Source: Bugulina stolonifera | Taxonomy: Eukaryota > Bryozoa > Gymnolaemata > Cheilostomatida > Bugulidae | DNA length: 64,000 nucleotides | Assembly (NCBI GenBank): GCA_935421135.1 | Contig: OW285188.1 | Location: 10,892,733-10,956,732 of the forward strand | Direction of reading: 5' to 3' | Shown here: positions 44,454 through 57,291 of the stretch, piece after piece | How positions within the stretch are numbered: the stretch's first letter is position 1 | How the letters are laid out: each line of letters opens with the position of its first letter | The notes under the pieces: generated by a model | Told to the model about the DNA's origin: nothing | Database searches by the model: none | Seen by the model: the letters and a program-made list of their open reading frames with translations, nothing else | Translations under genes and position numbers: made by a program

Positions 44454-47400
44454 TCATTCATCACAATCTACTGGAATTCCTTGGCAGGTTTTCACGAACT
44501 CCATCCGTAGTTCCTCTAAGAGTATGTGGAATGATGACTTCCACCCTATAACTGTATTTGCAACAGCTTTTCCCTCACAGTTCTCCACAGCATACACAAT
44601 AGTATGTTCCCCTTGTGAGAGGCCATGACAAACTCCACTCACTGCAGGAAAAGCAGGTATAGTGGGCAACACGGTGAAAAAAGGGCAAAGCTAGCTGAAT
44701 TTAGTAATTTGATATAAAATGATTCAATAGTATTCTGAATTTACCACTCCTGCATATTACACATGGAAACTGATGAGCTATGACGCAGGTTCACTACTTT
44801 TGTTTGGAGTGTTTTACAATTACATGTAAATACAATTTACCTTGCATGGGATGGTCATAGTTAGTGTTCTGAGTGAACTTCCTGGCTCCTTCAATTTTCC
44901 CTGGTTGTGTGCAATGGCTTCCATCAATCTTGAAGTACCTGTTAATTAATTGCTATTTTGTATCTCGTTACAATTTATATATCATTGTACATGTATATAC
45001 TAGATGTATGTACATTGTATATACTAAATGACAAATTAATGTATGTACATGCACAAGTGTATATATTATATCATAGCGAAATACAACTGTAGGTTTTTAG
45101 CCCATATACATATTGCAGAATATTTAAAAGCAGATTTCATACGGTTTATAAATAACAATTTTTAAGAACAACTCTGATATCATAATCAAACTGCTTTTTG
45201 TGAAAGGGCAGTCGCTGAATGTAACAGGTATGTGAAATAGACCTAGGTGTAGATGTTACTTTCTTGATCTCACAACCAACTGTCAATAACTTTTATGCAT
45301 TTTATGTAGTTTTTCTACCTCAAAATGGGAGGCTCAGATGCCGCAATATCAATATAATTATCATACAACAGGGGACCAGGTGTCTAGCAGCTTGCTTCAG
45401 CCTTCAGTTAACCTTGTAACTGGTCAACTATAATTGAAAGTGGATACATGTAAATGCAACAACTTGGATATTTGCCATATTATCAGAATATTGTTGCATA
45501 AATAAGCGAAGAAATTTGAAGCTTTGGATTTTGTCCCCCCCCCCCTCCCCGCGATCGAATCAAAGGCAGAGAATTTGTCTTCTCTGTTCTCCAAAGCCAA
45601 ACCAGGGGAAGTAGCCAGTTAGAGCAGACAGCAGGAAGGAGACTAAACAATATGAAACTAGATAATATAACAGAGTAAGTGGTTATACGTAATACTAGAT
45701 GCCAAGAGACACTGGGCTGACTCATTCTCTTGCTATTATAACAAGTTGATCTAAAGTACTCAAAGATATTTTCTTGGATTTGGATATTATATACAGAGAC
45801 TGAATTTTTGGATGTAAGGATTCAAGTTTTGATCTTCAGTTAGGGTCAATACTACATGCCGATTTTCAAGCTAAAGTTCAGGATTGCAGTTGAGGGATTG
45901 AGTTGGGGTTAATCATTAGGAAACTTAGAGGACAACTTTTCCTGCTGCGATTGTGAAAAGGAATAAAGCCTATCCCATTTACTGTTTGGACCCACTGGCT
46001 GTGCGTATCTCAAATTTTTTCTGTACAGAAGATAAAAATAGAACAAGAGTTGGCTGAAATACAATGCATACGATCTTTGAATATTATTACAAATACCTAA
46101 GCTCTACATTTAATTCAATCTAACTCTTGCTTTTCATTACCACTTTGCACATTCATCACCAGCTGAGGTACTGCCTGACACCCTATGACTTCCACTCGCA
46201 GTCATTCTAAGTCCAGTGTTTGCAAACTTCTTTCTGTATGTAATAGAGTGGACATCGGCTACTTCAGACTTGACTATGCTCTCATCCCACCAGTGATGAA
46301 CTTCCAAGTTCCCGCTGTGGCTTCTATACATCTGATTCCCGGATTTCACTATAATACAAGCAAAACTTTAAAAATAGTACATGTATATAAAACACAGAAG
46401 TGGGGAGCAAGATTAACTTCCGTGCGTTAAATAATACTCGCTATTCAATTTACGTTTAGCCAGAACATCATTGTCTTTCGCTTTGTGGAGGCATTTAGAA
46501 CGCAATACTATATAGACGCTGCCATCAAATGGTCAGACCAGACCAAACACTGAAAATAGATATGGTGTGTGGTTGTTTGTTGTCTGTCTCCATAGTTACA
46601 TTCATAAGTTTTTGTTTCCATCATATGAGATGGCAGATGCACTGTACAGTTTGAATTTTAAACAATTCAAGGCAAAGACAATATTTACTTGTCACCTGTT
46701 TAGTATTTAGTATCATATTCTGATATAATAATAAGGCCAGTACTCAATTATTATAATTCGTGAAGTTGTTCTCCCCTAAGTGGCTTATGCTTCTCTCTCT
46801 CAGGAACACACACTAATTGTGGAGGAGATAACTTCACATTATAATCAATAGAATACCTCCATCTACAGCTTGATTTAGCCTCACTTCCTCTACATGCAGA
46901 CGTGAAGGAGAGTCAAATCCTCCAGTGATTACTCTTGTTGGCTGTGTGCCAATATATCCAGGACATTCTCCAACCCATATTTCCACAGTGTGAGTACCAG
47001 GAGGTAGCGTGTTACTACATATACCCTCCGCTACATAAATATGCTGATAATTGATTTATAGAGTTATAACTAGGTGTTCAATTGTACACGTATATAGCTT
47101 CATACTACGGTGTTTATCAGTATGATGGCCAGCAGAGCACCTGTTCTAGTTCTAGCATATGTATAACAGCAGGCCTATAATGTAAAGCTGGAGAGCACCT
47201 ATGTTGGTGGCCGAGTGGTCTAGCACTTGCCACTATGGTTTTGCAAGTTATCTGCAAGGACGTGGGTATGAGTCCCACTAATGACCTGGAGATTTTCGTT
47301 CCCAAGAAGGTTTTTCTTTCATGTCATATCAAACTACATGTATAAATTATAATGATTAATGATATCTAGCTCTAGGAGCCGTGGTGGCCCCTCGACTAGT

Positions 47401-50400
47401 TCTGTTATTGGGCAGCCACGTTAAAGAATTGAGTTTGGCACCACGGATATTATTATTATATTATTATAACACTATTGAATATTTTATAACACTGTTGAAT
47501 AGAAGAGCACCTGTTCTGGTCCTCCTGTGCTCTCTCCAATACTCATACCGGTTTTCAGATTTGGGGCTCAGCACAAAGTCCAGCTGTGGAGAACATTCTG
47601 TACCATTCAGTTTTACGAACCTAAATAAATTTACTCACCATATTAATAAAACTATATAGTCATCTCACCCAGTCACCCCTGTATAGATAAAACCTAGTGC
47701 TTCATACATTTCAACATAATATATGAAGTAGGATGTAATAATGGCATGCCATTATATTAATTTGTACAATCATTTACTTAGCAATGCTGATGAAGTACAT
47801 GTATATGCTAGATTTAATGCACATGTACATGACTTGTACGAGTATACAGTATAACAAAAGGTACAGTTGCATGTAAGTTCAAACGCAGAGCAATATATTT
47901 TTTTTTAAAATGACTCTCTTCTAGATGTACGCTAAATATTTTCGACATGTTAATGCTATTCTCTTACAATAATTTATAAACACGTATACTTGTAAGTACA
48001 TTGTACAGGAACTCCTATGTGCATAAGAGATAATATCATAGTCTAGTGCGTCACCATAATACCAGCACTATGTTTGCTACTCACCATCTACCACAATGCA
48101 CTGCTGAAGAATCTGAAATAACCACGGCTGCGACTGCACTGTATTTAATCCGTAGACTTGTGTCACTAGCCAACTTATTATAGCTAACAGTCTAAAATAA
48201 TAGTAATAACAATACATAAAACTCCTAAATGCGAAGGAATTAGGCTAAAAGTCACTTTATTATCGATTGTTTTAAAACAATTTATTTTGCCTTTGTTTTA
48301 ATTCTTTTGCTAGGTCTTGTTCTGTTCCCCCAAGAAACATTAGCATCTGTGATGTAAACTTATGACCTACAAGTTAGGTAAGGGTAGAAAATTACCACAG
48401 TTTTCTTTTAATGTACTATTTATAACCTGCTCAGTGCTCCTATAACAAATTTTGACTTTGGCATCAGTAGCTGAGTGACAGATACAGTCATCCAGCCGCA
48501 ATAATACACCAAAAAATCACCTATAACACTTGGTAAGTGTACAGGTTTGAATCTAGCATTGTTTTGTCATTTTCCTACTAAATAAGTATTACAGTAATGT
48601 AATATAAATTGCAATGTAGCAAAGATGTACATGTACATGTACATGTATTATTACATACTATATTAGTCAAAACTCAAAACTAAAATAGTGAGAAAGCAGT
48701 TTGACTGTTGGGTTCCAACGTAGAGGTCAAGGTTATTAGCAAGACGGGGAGGAAGGTCACCTTATTACCTTGATCAAAATATTGCCTTGGGATAGATCTA
48801 CACTCTTGTCAATTTCTTCATTCCAGGCTTCTTGTTTGTAGTTAAAGGAATTCAGTAAAGGGCAATAGTTTAGCGATCTCTCTAAAATTATATACGCAGA
48901 AAAAGCTAAACTCACATATCTGTAAATTTCTGGGTTATCGTGCTCTTCTGGTGCATCGCCATGAAGTATTTGGAAAAAGTCATCATTATAACTGCAACAA
49001 AGGAAAAGTGAATAATAACTTTGATCAAAACAATAAAATTGAGCGACTAGTGTCAGTTACAGTGTAATAATTTGTATTAAAGCTATAAAATGACAAGAAT
49101 TGTGTAAACACCAGTGCAATACAACGTACCATTAATCTTAACTTCAGAGGTCATCTTTATCAAGTAAATAAATTATTTTGTTTCTAGGGAAATCTTGCTA
49201 AAATTGAACATGTTTTTTCTTAAATTGCTTCTTCATATTATATTAAACATTCAACCTACTGCCTCCAGCTCTCAGACTGTCAGTAGATCTACGGTTATTG
49301 CACTTACTTTCAGTTGTAATTGGCTGGGGTACGATCTCCATAACAATAACAGTTCTTATATAAACACCTCCCGAATGACCGACAAGGTCATCGTACCCAT
49401 GGCAGTAACCAATGGCTAGCTCAAGTCTCCTATCACCTGCATCTAACCCGTAACAAGTGCCATCAACTGAAACCAAAAGAATGATTGACGTTCTGTTACA
49501 GCAGCAAATAGCTACATGTAGCTATATCAATAATAATTATAATAATACATGTAACACAAATATTGTATCAACATAAGAATTATGTTACTTGAACTTATTT
49601 TGACATTACAGTAGCACAACCATTGCCAACCATAGTGTTGCAGGCACAGGTATGCCAAAGTACATGTTTTGCATGTAGAACAAGCCCACACAAGTGAGAA
49701 GTTATCGGAATTCAGCTGATAATAAAAATCATCATCTACAAATATGAATGACTTACTGTCCATAGATTGGTACAGGTTGCCACCGGAGGCACTGTAGTCT
49801 AACATCTCTATGGTAGCAGGGTTACCACACTTACTTCCGTCAAACATTAAATACCAGTGGTTGCAGCCGGCTTGGTTAGCGTGACCTCTTACAGCCATGT
49901 GGATTATGACTCTCAAATCAGTGTGGCTCCCTCTTTTGGGATAAGTGATTGACTATAAGACAGTGTCATGCTTGTGTACACCACTGCACCAATGATCCTC
50001 AGCTCAAATGTTAATTGTTGTTACAGTCAATGTGATGCCCATTTACTACAGTGGATAATGTACTGTGCTATGCATGTACATGGGCAACAATAAGCCTTTG
50101 ATCATAATTAGAAGTTGTCTTTCCTTTCTCATGTTAAGAGAGGATAACTTTTAATTATAATCAGTGACTCTGATTTCCCATAATGTGTGGGCCTATTAGG
50201 TTGGTTAAGTTCAAAACTATTCAATCATGTAACTTTTCACTGTATATTTATGCTGTCTTATAAAATTTGAAATGAAACTTTTTTTTAGAATTGTCTGAAC
50301 TGCATGAAAAGCTCTAGGCCTCAAACATTTAAAGCAGTTCGATGCCATTGAAATTGAGTTATAAACGAACATTGAATGACTGTGAATTAAAAGGACAAAT

Positions 50401-53002
50401 GGCTAATCTTGATATAAGTTACAGATAACAGGCACTGGTACATGGTAAAGCATGTGATATAATATGTTGTATATTTACCATAACAGTTCCCTCATTACGT
50501 GAATCTGGAGCCTTGTCCACCCAGTAATGCCTCAGGTTATGGTACTCTTCAGTTGAACTGCATTCACTTCCCTGGTCCCCTAACACATCACATAGATACA
50601 TGTATATGGAAGAATCAATTCTACCAGTGTATACTTTGCTGTCTCTATGCAGGTATAGGATATAGAATAACAGTCATACTTACCCACACACACTGCCTCC
50701 AACTCATCTCCACAATTCTCCAAGTAAACCTCATGAGTCTTACAGGTTCTGTTGGCACCATTGTTGTTCTCTTGCTAGAATAAAATAGAATCAACCTTCC
50801 AAAAATTACTATATTCCAGAAAGCATCACGTCTTCTAAAAATCATTTGTATTAGCAGATAGCATGACGTCTACATACTCTACAGCCTGCATGTAAAAAGT
50901 CAGTCTAAACCATTCAGCAGGTATTAGTAGGTATTAGTAGGTATTAGCAGGTATTAGCAGGTATTAGCAGGTATTAGCAGGTATTAGCGACAATCAATAG
51001 GTTCTAGCTCATACATGTATAATTAGCAGCAATCAACAAAATAGTAAACTAAACAGACATGGGACTTGGACACTTGCGAGTTCATGAATATTAGAAAGAT
51101 TTTCCACTCGAAGCTAGATTTTGAACTCAGCAGGGAGAGGACAACTTTGCATTATGTTCATTAACGTTGGAGTGTCAGTGTAATCATGCTAAAGCCTTTG
51201 AATCTATCATAATAAATATTGAGAATATAATATTGAATAACATTTGCAAATAAGGGTTATTCAACATGATTTTATTAGCAACGAGTGGCGAGAAACGTTG
51301 TTATTACCTCAGTTGTAGACATGAGTTCCACAAGGTCACCAACAATTACTGGCTTTCCCTCAGCATGCATATTCATTTCCACATAGCTTCCATTTAGTTC
51401 ATAGCACTTACCATCTTTTAAGCAGAGAATAAACACTATTAGAAATGACACTATGTCAGTAGGACTGCCCAAATTAGTATACAGTGTACTGTTCATTTAG
51501 ATACGCAGTATTTTTATGAACCAAGGCTATTCAGGCATCTTATAAGTGGGCTAATTGCTAATAGTCAAGACTATTATAATAGTTATTGCCTGTGATTCAA
51601 TTATTCCCGAACAAATGTAACCTAATAACTATAATGTAACGTAATAACTAAACAAATATACAGTAATGCGATATTTTGCTACTTCAAGGTCACAAACAGC
51701 CAGGAGTTGCCTAATGTTTATACTCCAGGTAGACTATTAGATGCACACTGTATGTCAATGTTCCCTTTATATGAATTACATTGAAATCACTAAATAAATA
51801 TATATGTGCCATACCAAGTCCTTGACGATGATACATTACAAATTAAAATTTTTATACTACAACATACAAACAGATAATTGTGAATCAAAATATTTATTTA
51901 GTGTATCTCACTTTTCGCATACATTGGGAGAAATACAACTATGGTGATAGTAGTACACTTTTATGGATACAGTGATACGAAGAATATAAGAAGCAGGTAT
52001 CAGTAGTAAAGGTAAGTTACAGTAGTAAAGGTAAGTTACAGTAGTAAAGGTAAGTTACAGTAGTAAAGGTAAGTTACAGTAGTAAAGGTAAGTTACAGTA
52101 GTAAAGGTAAGTTACAGTAGTAAAGGTAAGTTACAGTAGTAAAGGTAAGTTACAGTAGGTAAAGGTAAGTTACAGTAGAAAAGGTAAGTTACAGTAGAAA
52201 AGGTAAGTTACAGTAGTAAAGGTAAGTTACTAACGAGTTGTGTCTCTGAAGAAGCTGATGCAGCCGAAAGGAAAATGGCTGATACAGAGAATGGCACATT
52301 CTACGAGGCTCCTTGAGTCAGATACTCTAGAGATCAGGGGGTTCTTAGAGGATAGGCCGACTTGTCTGGAGACGGGGAATGTACCACATGTCGGTACATT
52401 TATATCTAGAACAGAATAGCAAGATGGAGGGCGTATGACATGTCGATACATTTATATCTAGAACAGAATTAAAAGATGTAAATAATGTATAGATTACGGA
52501 ACACTTATCTCCCAGCGTGATGTTATCTGGGAAGAAATGCAGCACTGACGGTGTCATATTACTACATGTACATGGATTGAGTGAAACATTCAAATTTCAT
52601 GTAGCTCACTGTAACAGATTGCAACAATGACGCAAGTTATCTGCAAGGACATGAGTTCGAGTCCCAGCAATGACATGAAAGTTTTCGTCCCTAAGAAGGT
52701 TTTCTCTCTGTGCAATATCGAACTATAATAACATCCAGTTCTAGGAGCTGTGGTGGCCCCTCGGCAAGCTCTGCTATTGGGCAGCCGCGTCAAAGTATTG
52801 TATTTGGTTGCCACGGGTATCAGGTGTATCGGTGAATTATAATATGCTGGTAAAACTCAGGTACAACATGAACCCTGCACACTAGTTTCTGCATATAACA
52901 GTACTTACCTAGGATACTACTGCCAGACACTTCCCATAGGATAACTGTGTTGTACATAAGTGTAACATACACATAGATATGAAGAATTGCATGTAGATCC
53001 AT
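44454..53002 (-). CDS. Secreted protein with three tandem CTHRC1-type domains
   Basis: Exons in coding order: 53002-52909, 51414-51308, 50774-50684, 50579-50479, 49952-49757, 49466-49308, 48881-48769, 48191-48085, 47620-47511, 47030-46857, 46348-46141, 44938-44841, 44641-44454. All phases close, giving 581 residues. The start encodes a hydrophobic signal peptide; a Cys-containing N-terminal region runs to about residue 100. Three copies follow of the C-terminal domain of collagen triple helix repeat containing protein 1. Each has a W-aromatic-x-hydrophobic-[DN]-G-[ST]-x-C core (NHWYLMFDGSKC, GRWFVKLNGTEC, AKWYFKIDGSHC), then G-x-C/H with a beta strand and second Cys (ELAIGYCHGY, VEIWVGECPGY, IVYAVENCEGK), then an E-E-hydrophobic end. 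Vertebrate CTHRC1 has one domain behind a short collagen stretch; no Gly-X-Y is present here. An extracellular-matrix or signalling role is inferred from the family. Confidence 0.85.
47203..47450 (+). repeat. tRNA-derived SINE (family B, copy 1)
   Basis: A leucine/serine tRNA-like head: A-box GGTGGCCGAGTGGTCTAGCAC at its start and a B-box GGGTATGAGTCCCAC about 50 nt on. The tail GGTGGCCCCTCG...TTGGGCAGCC.CG is shared with 52631-52820. In an intron of the CTHRC1-like gene. Confidence 0.8.
50919..50988 (+). repeat. 10-bp tandem repeat
   Basis: Seven units of AGGTATTAGY in an intron of the CTHRC1-like gene. Confidence 0.9.
52001..52229 (+). repeat. 19-bp minisatellite with splice-like sequence
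   Basis: Twelve units of CAGTAGTAAAGGTAAGTTA, with only a few single-base variants near the right end. On the plus strand each unit contains AAG|GTAAGT and, across the junction, TTACAG. It lies in intron 1 of the minus-strand CTHRC1-like gene, so these sites are antisense to that gene. Confidence 0.92.
52631..52820 (+). repeat. SINE family B, copy 2 (5' truncated)
   Basis: Shares GCAAGTTATCTGCAAGGAC, the GAGTTCGAGTCCCA B-box, the TTTTCGT.CC.AAGAAGGTTTT block and the GGAGC.GTGGTGGCCCCTCG tail with the copy at 47203-47450. It lacks the A-box part. Confidence 0.8.
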
Positions 53003-54237
53003 GTCAACTAGAATCAAACCAATATAATTCTGCTGTATGTCAACTATAATGCTGTATCATCTATACCTTGGAAAATCACAGTTACATGTTAATCATAATA
53101 ATTACTTTCACTACATTATTTTCCTCTACACTAATTTTATACATAGTTTAAGATGTTTTTGTTGATTTATTTTATGTACAAAAAATATTATGCACATTTG
53201 CTTTGCTTAGCTTCACAACAAGTTCCGAAATCGAAATATCATATTTATTTTCATGAAAAGTCTGACTATATAAAAATTCAAGTTCAATCAATTCACCATG
53301 TTAATGAAATTATTTTAGAATGCAGTCCTAGACGGTCTAGAATGTATTGCTATTGCCCACAGTAGGCTGCTGCCAAATACATGTACATGTATACATTGAA
53401 GTGATATACCCAATTAATATTCATAGAGTATTGATTATGGTTGAAACGACCAGTTTTTAGCAAATATATTACTGATGATTTTTGAAATAACTATTTTATT
53501 TGGTAACTAAATAGTTAGATTAATCAGGAAACACTATAACTATATAATTGTGTCGTAGTGCATTGATTTTTAGCTCTGATTATGTACACATCAGCTCACA
53601 TTAGAGTATACAACACCACACTCATACTTGGCTCAGTCGTATATGCATTCTATGGTTAATCTCTTCATGTCCATGTATGCAGATGCACATCAGAGCATGT
53701 TTATGGGGCAATTTAGACTTTATAAAGGTTAGAATATAAACTCAAATTATATTGAAAGTACATGATTGTACTAATATGTCCGACACTAATTTACAATGCA
53801 ATAAAACAGATTATTGTTAGAGCAATAATATGGCATTATTGTGTTATACATCATGTAATATTCAGCCCCGACATTATGGTCATTAATCCAAACCAATCAG
53901 CAATAGTCTTTAGCTCAGTGTTGTGATCGCTACACTAACATCTATCCACTGGTCAATTAGATGACCAGACCAGCACCCTTGGGCAGCCGGCAGAAATAAC
54001 ACATCAACAGTAGTGTATCAGAGGATGTCTAAGCATGTTCTTTAAGAGAGAAAATAACTCCGCAATACAACTGTGACACTGGATGCACTTTCTGAATTGC
54101 TTTGGCAATGAAGGTCGAAAAGTGAGAATTATTCAAGACTCAAAAGAGTGCCAAGATCACTCAAGTGTGAGTGGACATAGCCCGTGTTCTAGAGGTTGTG
54201 GATTCAATATACCAGCTGGTCTGCTTCAAGCAAAAAA
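53003..54237. other. Upstream region of the CTHRC1-like gene
   Basis: AT-rich; should contain the promoter of the minus-strand CTHRC1-like gene near 53003-53200. No other exon recognised. Confidence 0.35.
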
Positions 54238-54740
54238 AACGAACTGAGTCAAGGTTGAATTTGAAATCAACAAGTCATGTTATTTCTAAATTCTGGAGGC
54301 AGGTCAAGTCAAAATCGAGTGTGTACTATTTCAAGTAAAAGTCAAGTCACCATGTAGTTGCATGTTTAAAGTCAAATCAAAAATTCAAGTCAATGAGAAG
54401 ACAACTTCACATTTCCAAAAAATGTTTTTTCATTTTTCTTTTAGTAGACTTTCCAATCCTTGAATGCAATTATGGTAAAGACTAAAGAAACGGTCTATAC
54501 ATGTAGTAATATTAGTTCGATGCTCTAAACTGGTCATACTGTAGTACTGTATATTGGTAATAGTGATTTTGTGTTACATTGTATGAGCAGCAATCCACCA
54601 TATTTGATGATATAAACCCCCAAGTCATCCCCCATGTTACAAGCCATTCACTTTTCCAAGTCTAGTCAAGTTATTAAATAGGTTAGTCCAAAATCAAGTT
54701 GACTTGTCACTTGGTAAGCCAAGTGAAGTCTACAGCTCTG
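54238..54740. mobile_element. Diverged CAAGTCA-rich MITE, relative of 32322-32600
   Basis: Shares the order GAA.TGAAATCAACAAGTCA..TTATTTCTAAA..TGGAGGCA.GTCAAG and the terminal CAGCTCTG with the hAT-type MITE in HADH intron 1. It is about twice as long because of a central stretch (about 54390-54640) absent from the other copy, possibly a nested insertion. No clear target duplication remains. Confidence 0.65.
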
Positions 54741-56112
54741 CCACCCTTCTACTACTCTTGTGTAATCAATTTGTGTATTGGAGGTTTGTTGCTGAGCTCT
54801 ACACATATGTAAAGTTGTCTTCTCTTTCGCAGAGAAGAGAGAACAACTCTATATAAATAACAATGACAACGTTTTAGCACTGAGTAATCCTGACCATGAG
54901 AATTCTTAGTTCCTGCCATTAACTGATGATTCTGTGCTTTCCATGCTACTCAAAGCTCTACAGTCTATAACTATAACTACACATAAGAGTATACAACATG
55001 CCTATTACTAACTACTCTAGTCAGGGGCTGTAAAGATAAGACAATCTCTGAGGTGGGTTGAAAAATACTTGAGCAAGTTGGATTGTATCTGAAAACTAGG
55101 TTTCCAAGACATGATAAGTGTTTGATTCAAATATTTTTCGCCAAGAATGTGAATTTTTAATGACATTTTAGTGGACTGGGAAAAGGTTTAATCCATGGAC
55201 TACTGAGGCGGAAGCAGCAGCAGCAACAGGCAACAGCCACGGCAGCAGCACTGCCTACTCTAAATGTTAGTGATAACCTGTCTATGAACCTCTCTGAATA
55301 TAGAACAAGCTGTGAGTGTTTAGCTGCAGCTACAGTATAATACACGCACTTTACATGTGGACTACCAGCATGAGTGGGTCTAGTACAAGCCACTCTCTAC
55401 TAGGCTTGTATCTAAAGATGACACCAACACACAAAACTGGTGCATTTTTTATCCTGGTTGAGTAAGAGTGATTTGATGAACAGCTCTGGTGGCATGATTG
55501 ATCAGTATAATTGACTACTTACATGGTGATTATATAATTACAATATATATTGGCAGTAAACTACAAGTCTGAGTAATAACAGGAAGGGGGTGCCAGCGAT
55601 GTGTCAAACAGTTGACTCATATTACTAGTGTTACTTAGTCTTTTTGTTTGATATTATACTTTTTTGGTGTTACTCAGTGTTAACAGGAAGATTTTAGGTA
55701 CATGAAAGACTTTATTAATGTGAAAAATTACAATATTTCTTTAGATTGTTTTTCTACAACTATGAACAAATAAATCTAATAAATTAATTATACTGTGGAA
55801 AAATGTATATACATTTAACTTGCTTTCAATAGTAATTTTTGAATGATTTACCTTAAAAAGTTGCAGCTGACTAACACAAAATACAAAACACACACATAGA
55901 GTTACATATTATAATGAGCAGCGTGATTAGATATTACAGAGATATAGACTTGTGTATTCATCTTCCAGTATCTGTGTTTGCATTCCCTGATTCATTGATA
56001 TTCTACTTTGACTTTATTCATATCTGTAGTACATTACTTTGGAAGACTTCGTAGAAACTACATTAATTTTGTTGATTGTTAAATTATATCAAAAGTATTT
56101 GTATGTACTCTG
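54741..56112. other. Intergenic, no gene recognised
   Basis: Contains a GCAGCAGCAGCAACAGG-type low-complexity stretch near 55215-55250 and an AT-rich right half that should include the 3' UTR of the minus-strand 77-residue gene. No family recognised. Confidence 0.35.
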
Positions 56113-56346
56113 TTAACACATTGCTTTCATAGCAATCATATTTTCGGCACAAGTTAGTGGAAGTTGGACTAGTTTGAGCAGAGCTTCACACACGTCTTTA
56201 CAAGGTGATATACAGGCACTGAATGGGATGAAGAATACGTAGAACCAGCCCATGATGAAGGCAAACCACCAGGCCAATAGCAGAGCCAGGAACCAGAGAA
56301 TTGCCCATATTAGTCCTGGACACAGGTTAGCTCCTCCTTTACCCAT
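56113..56346 (-). CDS. Small hydrophobic Cys-containing protein, 77 residues
   Basis: Single-exon frame starting MGKGGANLCPG. Residues about 10-45 are one long or two short hydrophobic segments very rich in Trp, Phe and Leu (WAILWFLALLLAWWFAF). A Cys-bearing amphipathic second half follows (CISPCKDVCEALLKLVQLPLTCAEN) and the protein ends KAMC. Composition and codon use are orderly and the start context is good. A TTTTATAG acceptor about 28 bases upstream suggests a 5'-UTR intron. It resembles small conserved hypothetical membrane proteins of invertebrates, but I cannot name the family. The Cys pattern and C-terminal Cys make membrane association or palmitoylation plausible (inference). Confidence 0.7.
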   Translation of the reverse strand: MGKGGANLCPGLIWAILWFLALLLAWWFAFIMGWFYVFFIPFSACISPCKDVCEALLKLVQLPLTCAENMIAMKAMC

Positions 56347-57291
56347 AATTCCTCTATTTTATCAGTAGTGAATCTATAAAATACAAAGTCTGCCTATATT
56401 ATACATGATTACATGTAGTGAAAATCGGAGTTATCCTCTAATGTAACCAAGTATACTGTATTCTAAAACAGAGAGCTCAGTGAGTTGTTCGATAAACTAC
56501 ATGATTGTACAAGTGTACAATAGATAGGACAACAGTAGACATCTTTGTATCCAAGTATCAAAGCTATACAAAAACAAAGTCTGGCCAATCAAATCGATAG
56601 GAGCTTCATTGTTTCCATTAGCGATATTATGCTACTATATAACATAGTGTTATTTGGTATTATTTCAGACTTTTTTTGCAATTTAAAGACCTATTCATGG
56701 GAATTTTGTGCAATAGTTGCAATTTCATGTATTTATAGAACAATGCTGTATAATATAAAACCTCCAAAAACACAATAGTAATTATAATAACAGCATAATA
56801 TTGTACTAAATACTTGTAAAAATATTTTATATAATTATAATCTCAAACAGGTTTTAGCCTGCAAGTAGAGGCAAGTTGATGTACACTTTGCAATATACTT
56901 TTAGCCAACAGAGCAACAGACTTAGTTTCAACATATTATACAAATGAGACAAAATTAAATAATAGCTTTGATCTACTTTCTATAATAATTGTAATAACAG
57001 ATTGATAAATTCGTTAATGTATTAATAACAATTTATTTACTCAAATCATTTATCTTCTAAGTAGATGCATGTCATGCACATTTTGTTAAACAGATTTCAC
57101 AAAACATGCCATTCCTCTGTTACCTTTTAATCTTGTATTCTGAAACTGCAATAATAACAAGCATCATAAATAGTACAAAATTAGCACAATGCAAAAAACA
57201 TACAGCAGATAACTAAAACCCAGAACAAACAATAACAGGATGAAATACATGTAATGAGGACATCATACTTATATGACAACTAAAAGACTTA
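56347..57291. other. Upstream of the 77-residue gene
   Basis: AT-rich DNA likely holding the promoter and 5' untranslated exon of the small gene. No other coding exon recognised. Confidence 0.3.

Noticed and set aside
48916..48991. Possible extra exon in the CTHRC1-like gene (acceptor TTGCAG, donor GTGAGT), reading with D/E-rich or Met-rich sequence
   Set aside because: The upstream exon ends in phase 1. Joining directly to the first AG at 48882-48883 keeps phase and conserved domain sequence, whereas including this exon needs a third-choice AG downstream. It could still be an alternative exon.
53153..53365. 70-residue plus-strand frame upstream of the CTHRC1-like gene
   Set aside because: No splice partners, no domain, composition like surrounding AT-rich DNA.
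55157..55393. 78-residue minus-strand frame with a Cys run
   Set aside because: Driven by a GCAGCAGCAGCAACAGG low-complexity tract; no splice context or homology pattern.
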